The position numbers and the translations under genes are program-made. From positions 1 through 58,842 of the forward strand of contig NZ_FNII01000019.1 of assembly GCF_900103865.1 (NCBI RefSeq): a stretch of 58,842 nucleotides of DNA, written 5' to 3'. Origin of the DNA: Vreelandella arcis (GTDB lineage Bacteria; Pseudomonadota; Gammaproteobacteria; Pseudomonadales; Halomonadaceae). Shown here piece by piece: positions 16,595 to 23,939 of this stretch. The notes beneath the pieces were generated by a model. The model saw only the letters and a list, made by a program, of their open reading frames with translations, had not been told where the DNA came from and ran no database searches. Within the stretch, counting starts at the first letter, position 1. The number at the start of each line of letters is the position of its first letter.

Positions 16595-17963
16595 CGAAAT
16601 TCTCAGCATCCCTATGGATGCCATTAGCCAGGTATTTATGAGATTACTATTGGCAACGGGCCTCCCACCGCGGCGACTCATGAGCCTAACCGTTCGATCC
16701 CACATGAACGACATATCCAATCCGGCTCAATCTGAAACGCCACATTTAATTTCGGATGGGGATGAGGCCCAACTCTGTTACCGACTGCTGAATGGCGCGA
16801 ACCCAGATCCCCGGTCACCACAAAATCAATGGCTCGCCTTGGTGTTACCAACCGCGTTAGCGCAGCCACTATTAACTCATGCGACAGACGCAAAAACCCA
16901 GCAGCCCTTTCGCGGCATTTATGCGTCGGTAAACCGGCAGTTAAAACGTTATTTTCGTGGCCAACCGGGTATCACACCGACCATCAATCGAATTACCAGC
17001 GCCAGTTGGCTATGGCGCAGACCCAATGCACGCGATGACACCTCAGCAGGTATGTTTTCAGGCCAATTTGAGCTATCTCTGTCCGCACCTGCTGCCTATC
17101 GCAGGATTTCGCGAGCAGAAATCCAAAAAACATTTAATTCGACATTGGCTCACCTAGGTGTCGCCACTGATACATACTCGCCGTCAGCAACATCGAATTT
17201 CCAAAATTCGCCTTCTCATATGGGATCTGCTGTGGCGTGCAACGCACAATTTTTTCAAGAAATTTTTCAAAGCTTGTTGGGCAACATTCGAGCGGCATCA
17301 GCTCCCTGTAGCGAATGGTATTCAGGAAAACCGTTTCCGCGTGAGTCGCTCGCAACCCTCTATCAATACGTTGCCGCTTATGAGCTCCTGGGGTGGCAGT
17401 TATCCAGCGGCGCACGTCCCCTCGGAAAACGCAGTCAAAACCGTATTGGAAAATACCTCCAGTGGGTACAGGACAAAAATTCCTCGCAGGGCACCGAATC
17501 GCGCGTCATCCCCGTGGCCGCCGATACTCGAAATGGTATTACCGCGCTTCAACGCTGGACGCAATCGCTTATCTCAGTGCTATCGCAGCAAGATTTTGTC
17601 CTGAGTGATCAACGCAGCGGCGTTCGTGATACGCCCGCATGGTTAACCACGACTCACAAAGGAAAACGCTTTCTTTTGCGCGACATGACGTGGTCTGACA
17701 TGACGTCACTGTCGTTGCCTGGGCTGTCAACGCAGCCCAATAACGTCACCCGGCATTCGTTAACCAGCTGGTTGCGCTTACACCTACCAGATGCACAGTT
17801 GGATGCGCTCTTAGGCCATGCGAGACATGGCCGAAATCTGGTGTCACCGCAAGGGGCAACCGCTCTGGGCCAACAGACATTATTGCGCACTGAGTTAGCG
17901 CGTTGGCTAAAACAATCGGGATATCAGCCCATCCATTGGGAGCGTTTACCATGGAACATTTGA
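16560..17963 (+). CDS. Tyrosine-recombinase-fold protein lacking catalytic residues
   Basis: 467 residues. The C-terminal part has the layout of a tyrosine recombinase: NVTRHSLTSWL at about 395-405 matches box II (usually HxLRH), and LLGHARHG at 417-424 matches the LGH motif. However, the first box II His is replaced by Asn, and after LGH the nucleophilic Tyr is absent (LVSPQGATALG). Near the N-terminus, ATGLPPRRLMSL (32-43) resembles box I, far from the rest, so the order is unusual. It is probably non-catalytic and works with the intact recombinase encoded next. The start is GTG 16560, overlapping the previous gene by 35 bases; the next ATG overlaps its end by 13 bases. Confidence 0.65.
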   Translation: MIYPGSPPSRIDEILSIPMDAISQVFMRLLLATGLPPRRLMSLTVRSHMNDISNPAQSETPHLISDGDEAQLCYRLLNGANPDPRSPQNQWLALVLPTALAQPLLTHATDAKTQQPFRGIYASVNRQLKRYFRGQPGITPTINRITSASWLWRRPNARDDTSAGMFSGQFELSLSAPAAYRRISRAEIQKTFNSTLAHLGVATDTYSPSATSNFQNSPSHMGSAVACNAQFFQEIFQSLLGNIRAASAPCSEWYSGKPFPRESLATLYQYVAAYELLGWQLSSGARPLGKRSQNRIGKYLQWVQDKNSSQGTESRVIPVAADTRNGITALQRWTQSLISVLSQQDFVLSDQRSGVRDTPAWLTTTHKGKRFLLRDMTWSDMTSLSLPGLSTQPNNVTRHSLTSWLRLHLPDAQLDALLGHARHGRNLVSPQGATALGQQTLLRTELARWLKQSGYQPIHWERLPWNI

Positions 17964-20290
17964 ATGCTGAGAGCCTGCTAGGTCACTGGAAATCGGAACG
18001 GCATGTGTTAATGGAGCCGAGAAGAGAGCCTGACACACGCTGGATATTGGAAGCGGCATTGGGTCATGAGAACTTTCGTACCTTGTCTATTCACCGCGAT
18101 GAAGTCAGTGCACTGATAAGAGGCCTATTTTTCTGGCGCCGTGCCCACGACCGTCCTATTTCCATGCACCTAGCTCACCAGCGGGTTAACCGCGTGATGG
18201 AGCATTTGAACCAGGTCGCGGGTATTGAGGGCGTGCTGATTCCCGAACCGATTCCCGTACATCGCCCGACCGCTCTCCCCCCCTCGGCCCAGAGCTTTTC
18301 CGCAACGGAACAAATGCTGGTTTTAGATAAAAAATTATTAACGTGGTGTCGCAAAACGACTACCGCAGACGCGTGGTTACTGGTACTGAGCCAAAACCTG
18401 ATGGCGCGTTTAGGCATGAGTGAGGCCGTATTATTAGGCACGCTGGCATCGTTAACGCGTCAGCATATTCACCATAAAACGCTGATGGTTCCCTCTAGCC
18501 CTAATGAAAGTTTAGACACAGGTGGGCATTACCACGTCAGCTTGCCGCGAGATGTATGGATTCCTCTACGCGCTGTATTGCAAAAAACCAAGCATGATGA
18601 AGAGGATTCATGGTTATTTGCCACCAACAAACACCCTAGCAGCCTCCCTTATAAACAGCGGCGGCTAAAATTACGTCAACGCCTGAAAGCGGTCACGAAA
18701 CGATGTGCGAGCGAGTTAAAATTCTTACCAGACAGCGATCAATGGAGCGCCTTGCATAGCTGGCAGGCCATCGTCAGTGCCTCTCGGTACGTGCCTGTGA
18801 TGCGAGATATACCTCCGCTGTGGGCCACCCTTTTGCGGCATTATCCGTTGCCCACATGTACACATGTCCCGCTGTTAGCGTCGCACGAGCTATCCCACTC
18901 ATACGCGCCGGGTGACAGCCATGGGAGACTGCCTGACAGAGGGCCTATTCGCGCAACACGTGCACCACTAGATGAAATAAGGACCCCTGAACTTGGGCAA
19001 CAAACCCAACCCGTTGGCGTCTCAGAGATACCAACTGAACACCTTCCACCCGATTGGCACCGACAAACAAAAAATATACTGCAACAATTTTTGTCCGAAG
19101 TGGGCCATCTCCCCAAAAAGCGCCTGAATAGCGACCAGTTGGAGGACAGCATGCAGGAAAAGCTGCTTGCCTACGAACAGCGACTCAACCGGTTTATCGG
19201 CCACCAAAACCACTACCCATTCTGGGTGTTGCATTTCCTGTATTACCAAATGCGCACGAAGGGTAATGAGCTCAGTTCAACACGCACCCTACTCTCGCGA
19301 CTAACGCCGCTAACATTGCTCATGCATGACGCTGTGCTCGATATGAGCGACTGGGATGACGAGGTCGTGCTGGAGCTGCAAATGGCGGCGGAATCAGGGA
19401 CACGTTGGGCTGATTCAACACGCCAGCGTTTTATCAGTAGCTTCCGTCAGCTAATGACTTTTTGCCAAAGCTACGGCCTCTTAGAGGGCGTTTCTCTTCC
19501 TCGCAGCACCACGTCTGCATTATCGCCGAGCACCTTAAGAACGCGTATTTTGACACCCGACCATCTGCAGACTGTCTGGAGTAACCTGACACAGGGAGTA
19601 CCGGACGGTGATCCTCGGCAGATGATGGGGCTAACGCTGGCACTGGGTTTTTACGGCGGCCTTCGCGCGTCTGAAGTGTTATCACTGACGCTGAATGACG
19701 TGGTAATGGATCCTGTGAGCACTTCGCCGCAGGGAACATGCTGGGTCGAAATTCAGGGCGGTAAAACCCCGGCGGCAAGACGCCGAGTCGGCTTGCACAT
19801 CATGGCGCCGCCGTCCGTGATAGGGCACATGCATCGCTGGATCATGACGCGTCGCGATGAATGTTCCGCTGTGCCGCTTGAGGACATTGCGCTATTTGGC
19901 CCACGTCATAATCCACAGGCTTACACCCGAGAGGCGCTGATCACACCGGTCATCCAATGGATGCGTTTCGTGCTTGGCCAGGATATCGATTTTCATGGTC
20001 TCCGCCATGCCGCTGTATCCTGGACGCTGCTCAGACTGCATGCAGCTCAGCACGAGGATTTCAAAAATTCGCTTCAGCACCGACATCATTGGATGTTTCA
20101 GCCAATGTCTTTGCGAGATATGCTGAAATACTTTTGTGGCGCTGAGAGGTACGACACGCTTGAGAGAGGTACGTTACTGTTACATGTCGCCCAGTGGATC
20201 GGACATCGAGAACCGAGCACGTTACTCAGGCACTATGCGCATACGCTAGGGCTGATTCATAGCCATGTGCTGGCGCCAAGTAATTCTTAA
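17951..20290 (+). CDS. Large tyrosine recombinase/integrase
   Basis: 779 residues, about twice the usual length. The C-terminal catalytic domain is complete: GLRASEVLSL (R572), GGKT (K605), HGLRH (H682, R685), GHREPSTLLRHY (H752, nucleophile Y762). The roughly 500-residue N-terminal part is unusual; it includes a helical core-binding-like stretch near 480-530 (STRQRFISSFRQLMTFCQ). It cuts and rejoins DNA through a 3'-phosphotyrosine link. I chose ATG 17951 with GGGAG 8 bases upstream; TTG 17903 is the longer alternative. It is the last gene of the four-gene operon and is followed by a 15-bp perfect hairpin. The active partner is presumably this protein, with the other three as accessory factors. 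Confidence 0.85.
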   Translation: MEHLNAESLLGHWKSERHVLMEPRREPDTRWILEAALGHENFRTLSIHRDEVSALIRGLFFWRRAHDRPISMHLAHQRVNRVMEHLNQVAGIEGVLIPEPIPVHRPTALPPSAQSFSATEQMLVLDKKLLTWCRKTTTADAWLLVLSQNLMARLGMSEAVLLGTLASLTRQHIHHKTLMVPSSPNESLDTGGHYHVSLPRDVWIPLRAVLQKTKHDEEDSWLFATNKHPSSLPYKQRRLKLRQRLKAVTKRCASELKFLPDSDQWSALHSWQAIVSASRYVPVMRDIPPLWATLLRHYPLPTCTHVPLLASHELSHSYAPGDSHGRLPDRGPIRATRAPLDEIRTPELGQQTQPVGVSEIPTEHLPPDWHRQTKNILQQFLSEVGHLPKKRLNSDQLEDSMQEKLLAYEQRLNRFIGHQNHYPFWVLHFLYYQMRTKGNELSSTRTLLSRLTPLTLLMHDAVLDMSDWDDEVVLELQMAAESGTRWADSTRQRFISSFRQLMTFCQSYGLLEGVSLPRSTTSALSPSTLRTRILTPDHLQTVWSNLTQGVPDGDPRQMMGLTLALGFYGGLRASEVLSLTLNDVVMDPVSTSPQGTCWVEIQGGKTPAARRRVGLHIMAPPSVIGHMHRWIMTRRDECSAVPLEDIALFGPRHNPQAYTREALITPVIQWMRFVLGQDIDFHGLRHAAVSWTLLRLHAAQHEDFKNSLQHRHHWMFQPMSLRDMLKYFCGAERYDTLERGTLLLHVAQWIGHREPSTLLRHYAHTLGLIHSHVLAPSNS

Positions 20291-20298
20291 CTGTACAG

Positions 20299-20331
20299 CC
20301 CGTATCGACCTGGATCCCAGGTCGATACGGG
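20299..20331. terminator. 15-bp perfect inverted repeat after the recombinase operon
   Basis: CCCGTATCGACCTGG and its exact complement flank a 3-base loop. It starts 9 bases past the recombinase stop codon. There is no T run, so it could be a rho-independent-like terminator, an mRNA 3' stabiliser, or a recombination (crossover) site for the adjacent recombinase. A second, looser pair, GGTGTCC (20330-20336) and GGACACC (20410-20416), follows. The rest of the gap to 20541 shows nothing else. Confidence 0.6.
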
Positions 20332-20541
20332 TGTCCAACCCGACTTGTCGCCACGTTAAGGGCAATGTCTTCCTCACCCAGTTCAGTTGCGCTTGAAACT
20401 GAGAGAACGGACACCGTGAAAGACCTTCATGTCTGGCTGTCCTTGACGCATCGGGTGGCTCTCAGGCAAAAGGACCTTGCCATACTGAATCAGTAAGCAG
20501 TGTAAACCCGCCAGATACCCAGGTGCCTAGCGCGTTTACCA

Positions 20542-21576
20542 TTAACTGACCTCCTTACTGTACGCTTGCTGCAGTTCAACTAAGAACCGCTGATTGTCTT
20601 CCCAGGCTTCTGTAAAACACCAAGGGGCATTGTCTACAGACCACATCAGCTTGGGATAATCGCCACTGGCAAGAAGCTGTTTGATCAGATGCTTAACGAC
20701 GGGATCACCGTCAATATCAAAAGGCGGCGTAACATCCGAATGGCTTGGCAACATAACCGCAAGCAGGGTGTAGTCCTCTTCACCATCTTCGACGACCCCA
20801 CCTGATATCAGCTGATCGACACGCATCCAGTAAGGAGACATTCCTAGATTGGGCGTGCTATCCCCTTTGGCGACCCAGATAATCAACCAGTCCCCCACAC
20901 GCACATCATCTCCTTCAACCAGGTTGGTGTAGCCATCGAAATATTGTTCGGGCTGATGAACACCTATCTCAGGAACTGCCTCACGCACATTCGATTCGTT
21001 CAAAATAGGCTTTTCATCCTTGTCAACCCAAGCCAACCAAACACACTCATAGCCAGGTTTCCAATCCAGGATGGTACCCTGCGGACGTTCACCGCCTTCA
21101 TTGGGAAGCACGTTATTACGACGGGCTAAGTTCCACTTGGGCCACAATTCACGAATCATCGAGCGTTGCTTATCCGTGTCGTGAACAGCGCCTTGCTTGA
21201 GGGTTTCAAATACGTCGTGAGCTTGATCAACACTCTTTGAATCCGTCAAGTACACGGCGGCTTCGTTCAGCCCACCGTCAAAACCATTCTGACTAAGGTT
21301 GGCGCTCCCGATCAGGCAAGCATCATCGCCAACAAATAGCTTGGCGTGCAGCGTATTACGGAAGTAGACACGGAAATCATGCTGATTGGCTTCATCAAGC
21401 AGCTCCGTCAAGGCACCAGGGTAGGAGCCAATCGTGGGCGAGACGACGATCGCTTCAAGTGCGTCTAGGTTTGTCAGGTACTCTTGCCATCCACTGCCCA
21501 AATAAGCCACCGCCACATGCGTGGGCGCTACCTCGGCTAGTGTTGAGCGGAGTTTCTCGGGGACTGTTATCACCAT
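20542..21576 (-). CDS. Phospholipase D-superfamily nuclease-like protein
   Basis: 344 residues. One PLD half-site is clear: HAKLFVGDDACLIGSANLS, residues 77-95, with HxK and the GSxN element. Single-motif PLD proteins such as Nuc and BfiI dimerise to form one active site and cut DNA. The C-terminal half (about 160-344) contains VRVGDWLIIWVAKGD and may be a PUA/EVE-like nucleic-acid-reading domain, which is tentative. ATG 21576 has AAAGGA about 9 bases upstream; GTG 21636, which abuts the upstream stop, is the longer alternative. It follows the 292-residue nuclease-like gene and is cotranscribed with it. The pair looks like defence or restriction cargo. Confidence 0.72.
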   Translation of the reverse strand: MVITVPEKLRSTLAEVAPTHVAVAYLGSGWQEYLTNLDALEAIVVSPTIGSYPGALTELLDEANQHDFRVYFRNTLHAKLFVGDDACLIGSANLSQNGFDGGLNEAAVYLTDSKSVDQAHDVFETLKQGAVHDTDKQRSMIRELWPKWNLARRNNVLPNEGGERPQGTILDWKPGYECVWLAWVDKDEKPILNESNVREAVPEIGVHQPEQYFDGYTNLVEGDDVRVGDWLIIWVAKGDSTPNLGMSPYWMRVDQLISGGVVEDGEEDYTLLAVMLPSHSDVTPPFDIDGDPVVKHLIKQLLASGDYPKLMWSVDNAPWCFTEAWEDNQRFLVELQQAYSKEVS

Positions 21577-21635
21577 GATGGCAATCCTTTGCTGAATGAA
21601 GTTATGAGCGTTGTGATACGGCAGCGTATCGGACA

Positions 21636-22514
21636 CTACCCGGCATCATACGTATTGAAGTGAAAAGCATGTTGCGTTGTACACCACCCCGCCAATAAAT
21701 AACGGCAAGGGTGTGAATGCGGGAACGCATCGATGCTCGTCATCAACCGAGAGAATACTTCCTCTACGTCGGTCGGTGTTTTGACTTGAAACACCATCAA
21801 CTTATGGTCGGCTTGGGCTTGCAGCAATTTATTGAAGTCGTAACGAATGCCACCCAATCTGCTGTCGGAGACTTCTATCTCGACTGCTAGCGGTATACCG
21901 ATCACATTTCGATTAGCATCAACGCGCCGCCATACGGCATCGTATAACCACTCTCCACGTTTTGTAACTGGGTTCGGCAACACCTGAAATCCCAGGCGCT
22001 GGCCTTCTTCCGCCAGTGCGACTTTAATCAGGTGATTTTTTTCAGGACTGCGCCATATCATGCGCTTCCAGTGGGCTTCATCCCCGTGCTTGGCTAGTGC
22101 CTTTTGCTTTTTCTCCGCGATGGCCTGTTGCTCAAGACGCGATAAAGTTGCCTGTAACCAAGGAAGCAAGTCAGTGTCATCACGTCGAACGTCCGCTGCA
22201 TCACTGCCAGCGCCTTTGGGCAACCATTCTATTCGAGAGGCACCGTCTCCCAAGCGGAGCAAGCCATCACGGGCTAAGGGTTGGCCCTGCTCAGTACGCT
22301 GAATCATCAGGTTATCCAGCCATGCCATCAGCGAATCACGTAGACCGCTCGCTTTTAACTGAGTTTGACCATCGTTCTGTAAGAAAAAGCTGGCGTGATC
22401 CAAGCGGTTTTCGTCACCTTCTGCCCAGAACACCACTTCGCCACGGATTGAGGGGGATTCCGTACACTGAGCCAGCAAGGCATTGAGCTGCGTTGTATCT
22501 TCGTAAGATGTCAT
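21636..22514 (-). CDS. Putative PD-(D/E)XK-fold protein paired with the PLD gene
   Basis: 292 residues, no named family recognised. The C-terminal half has a restriction-endonuclease-like layout: EWLYDAVW (D192), then PLAVEIEVS (E212, E214) and a helix with KLLQAQADHK followed by a LMVFQVKT strand. The N-terminal half is helical, with a coiled-coil-like LEQQAIAEKKQKALAKH segment near 127-143. ATG 22514 has AAGGA 6 bases upstream. Its stop touches a possible GTG start of the PLD gene. A truncated copy of its last third lies at 1058-1343, so this gene has been duplicated or moved. The function is inferred only from fold and neighbour. Confidence 0.62.
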   Translation of the reverse strand: MTSYEDTTQLNALLAQCTESPSIRGEVVFWAEGDENRLDHASFFLQNDGQTQLKASGLRDSLMAWLDNLMIQRTEQGQPLARDGLLRLGDGASRIEWLPKGAGSDAADVRRDDTDLLPWLQATLSRLEQQAIAEKKQKALAKHGDEAHWKRMIWRSPEKNHLIKVALAEEGQRLGFQVLPNPVTKRGEWLYDAVWRRVDANRNVIGIPLAVEIEVSDSRLGGIRYDFNKLLQAQADHKLMVFQVKTPTDVEEVFSRLMTSIDAFPHSHPCRYLLAGWCTTQHAFHFNTYDAG

Positions 22515-22889
22515 GTCACATCCTTATCAGTGTTGAGGGAAGTTTAAGCCTGCATGCAGCAACGCCATTTACCCAACTATACCGGTTCTTATCCTCGCCA
22601 CTGCCCTCCTCTAAACGAATTGTTCCTTGCGTGAATGTTGTTATATTCCGTGTGATTAAGAGTATGGCGGATGAAAAATGTTCTGGCTTGATACTGAACA
22701 ACACTAAACCGTGATGTGATGCCGCTTATGTCGAACATATCGTTGTATCCGACTTTGATAGCAGAAACTTCACATGTGAAATCACAGGATAGTAACGGGT
22801 GTTGTAACCGAACCCTGGTTTCCAGTCCGACCTCGCCTAGTACTTTACACGGCCCACATCCCCTGATATCTTTCCAGTAATCGAGTCAA
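22515..22889. other. Intergenic region between diverging island modules
   Basis: About 375 bp with no open frame I can support. It should carry the minus-strand promoter of the nuclease pair and possibly the start of the structured region that follows. I see no repeat or clear operator. Confidence 0.3.
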
Positions 22890-23105
22890 AAGCTCGATCG
22901 GGTTTGGCGACCCATACAACTCTAGGCGCACAAGCGCCCCTGCCATGGCTGGCGCTGTTTTTTTGCCTGCCATGTTTATGGCGGTCGTGCGTGGGAGACC
23001 TTCGGGTCTGCCGGTGTCCTAGAGTGCCGGTTCGCCAACCTGCGTACGGCCGCCCCCAGTGCTGTTTGGCGACAGCGGGGACGGCTCCTAAAACTCTAGG
23101 AGCAA
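22890..23105 (+). ncRNA. Putative structured RNA or leader ahead of the helicase/integrase operon
   Basis: GC-rich stretch dense in short hairpins. AGACC-TTCG-GGTCT near 23000 has a UUCG tetraloop. GCCGGTT...AACC...CGGC lies near 23025-23050. A CCCC/GGGG stem with GCTGT/ACAGC lies near 23054-23080. CTCCTA...TAGGAG lies at about 23085-23102. A T run (about 22968) sits among them. Frames exist on both strands but have biased, repetitive composition. The hairpin style resembles, from memory, the untranslated immunity-type regions of P4-like satellites and ICEs. It directly precedes the 67-residue gene, so it could be a regulatory leader, an antisense-type RNA or a packaging/origin-like signal. 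The strand is assumed from the downstream operon. Confidence 0.45.
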
Positions 23106-23112
23106 ACGCTAT

Positions 23113-23316
23113 ATGGTAAAGTCCACCCTCTCTCCTCACCGTAGTCACCGTGCGCGCGCCGCCGCTCACCGTGCCATGGCCATCGCCGCCTTAACGTCGA
23201 ATAGCAGCACCCGCGTGCGCTATCGCCGTTACAATGCCCATATGCAAAAGGCGACCACCCTCCTCCGCCTTGCTCATTACACAGAAACATCCTCCTTACA
23301 GGAGGTGACCGAATGA
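23113..23316 (+). CDS. Small basic protein or leader peptide
   Basis: 67 residues, rich in Arg, His, Ala and Ser, with no recognisable fold. It begins 8 bases after the last hairpin of the structured region. Its stop overlaps the ATG of the winged-helix gene (ATGA). The next gene's Shine-Dalgarno site lies inside this frame and inside a small hairpin, so translating this frame would open it. A coupling or leader role is therefore at least as likely as a protein function. Confidence 0.45.
   Translation: MVKSTLSPHRSHRARAAAHRAMAIAALTSNSSTRVRYRRYNAHMQKATTLLRLAHYTETSSLQEVTE
23291..23305 (+). promoter_or_regulatory. Shine-Dalgarno-sequestering hairpin
   Basis: CCTCC (23291-23295) is the exact complement of GGAGG (23301-23305), 5 bases apart. 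The GGAGG is the core of the very strong ribosome site AGGAGGTGA of the gene at 23313. The stem would mask that site unless ribosomes translating the upstream 67-codon frame disrupt it. Confidence 0.5.
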
Positions 23317-23939
23317 GCCAGCCTGCCTCTTCTCTACTCCCCTCTCGTAAAAAACGTTGCACGACCTCCAAAGGACGCATCATCGCCGAAGCACTGGATA
23401 ATCAGCTGCTGCACTTCGCGCACACGGACACGCGCTTCACGATCGCCAAGGTGCGTAATGCCCTCCTCGCTCAACCGGAACTGGCAGACCACAATAAGAC
23501 GCAATTGCGCTATCACGTCCGTGACCGGCTCAATAAACTTGAAGAGATGGGGCTTGCAGAGCGCGTGGACATCGAAGGCCAGAACCGCCCGATTTACCGC
23601 CTGATCCTCGATGACAGCGATGCGTCCTGTGACGAAGTCAGCGCCGAGGCCACATCACCGGTCGACACAACTCACTTAACACCGACATCAACGACTGACG
23701 ACACCGACGATTTACTCGCCTTTCTTGAGCGCGACCGCCATCAACTAAGCACACAAATGCAGGCCGCGATCAGTGAAGCGGAATATTACCAGCAGGTCCT
23801 TACGCGCTACCCGCAGGAGAAATCGCGTATTTCGCCGTTACTGGACAAGGCGATAAAACGCAGTGGCACGCTGAAAGGCCAGTGGGACGCCAATCTCACG
23901 CTTCGCCATCAGCTGACAGCCCAGGAGGATTGCGCATGA
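23313..23939 (+). CDS. Winged-helix-like protein coupled to the helicase
   Basis: 208 residues. Residues about 22-95 look like a winged helix: KGRIIAEALDNQLLHF, then RFTIAKVRNALL, then TQLRYHVRDRLNKLEEMGLAERV, then a wing strand PIYRLIL. After an acidic, Thr/Ser-rich linker (98-130) comes a long helical, possibly coiled-coil C-terminus (135-205). It has a near-perfect ribosome site and its stop overlaps the helicase start. It probably binds DNA and may load or target the helicase, or act as the module's repressor. No family name is assigned. Confidence 0.65.
   Translation: MSQPASSLLPSRKKRCTTSKGRIIAEALDNQLLHFAHTDTRFTIAKVRNALLAQPELADHNKTQLRYHVRDRLNKLEEMGLAERVDIEGQNRPIYRLILDDSDASCDEVSAEATSPVDTTHLTPTSTTDDTDDLLAFLERDRHQLSTQMQAAISEAEYYQQVLTRYPQEKSRISPLLDKAIKRSGTLKGQWDANLTLRHQLTAQEDCA

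Noticed and set aside
14787..20290. Gamma-mobile-trio (GmtX/Y/Z) island
   Set aside because: Multi-gene recombinase layout is similar in spirit, but the proteins do not resemble what I remember of GmtX or GmtY, and there are four genes. A profile search would decide.
22837..23169. Protein-coding genes on either strand of the hairpin-rich stretch
   Set aside because: Both strands are open for 70-110 codons, but composition follows the GC-rich palindromes, there is no good ribosome site, and hairpins explain the sequence better. A short protein of the Ash/Icd type cannot be fully excluded.
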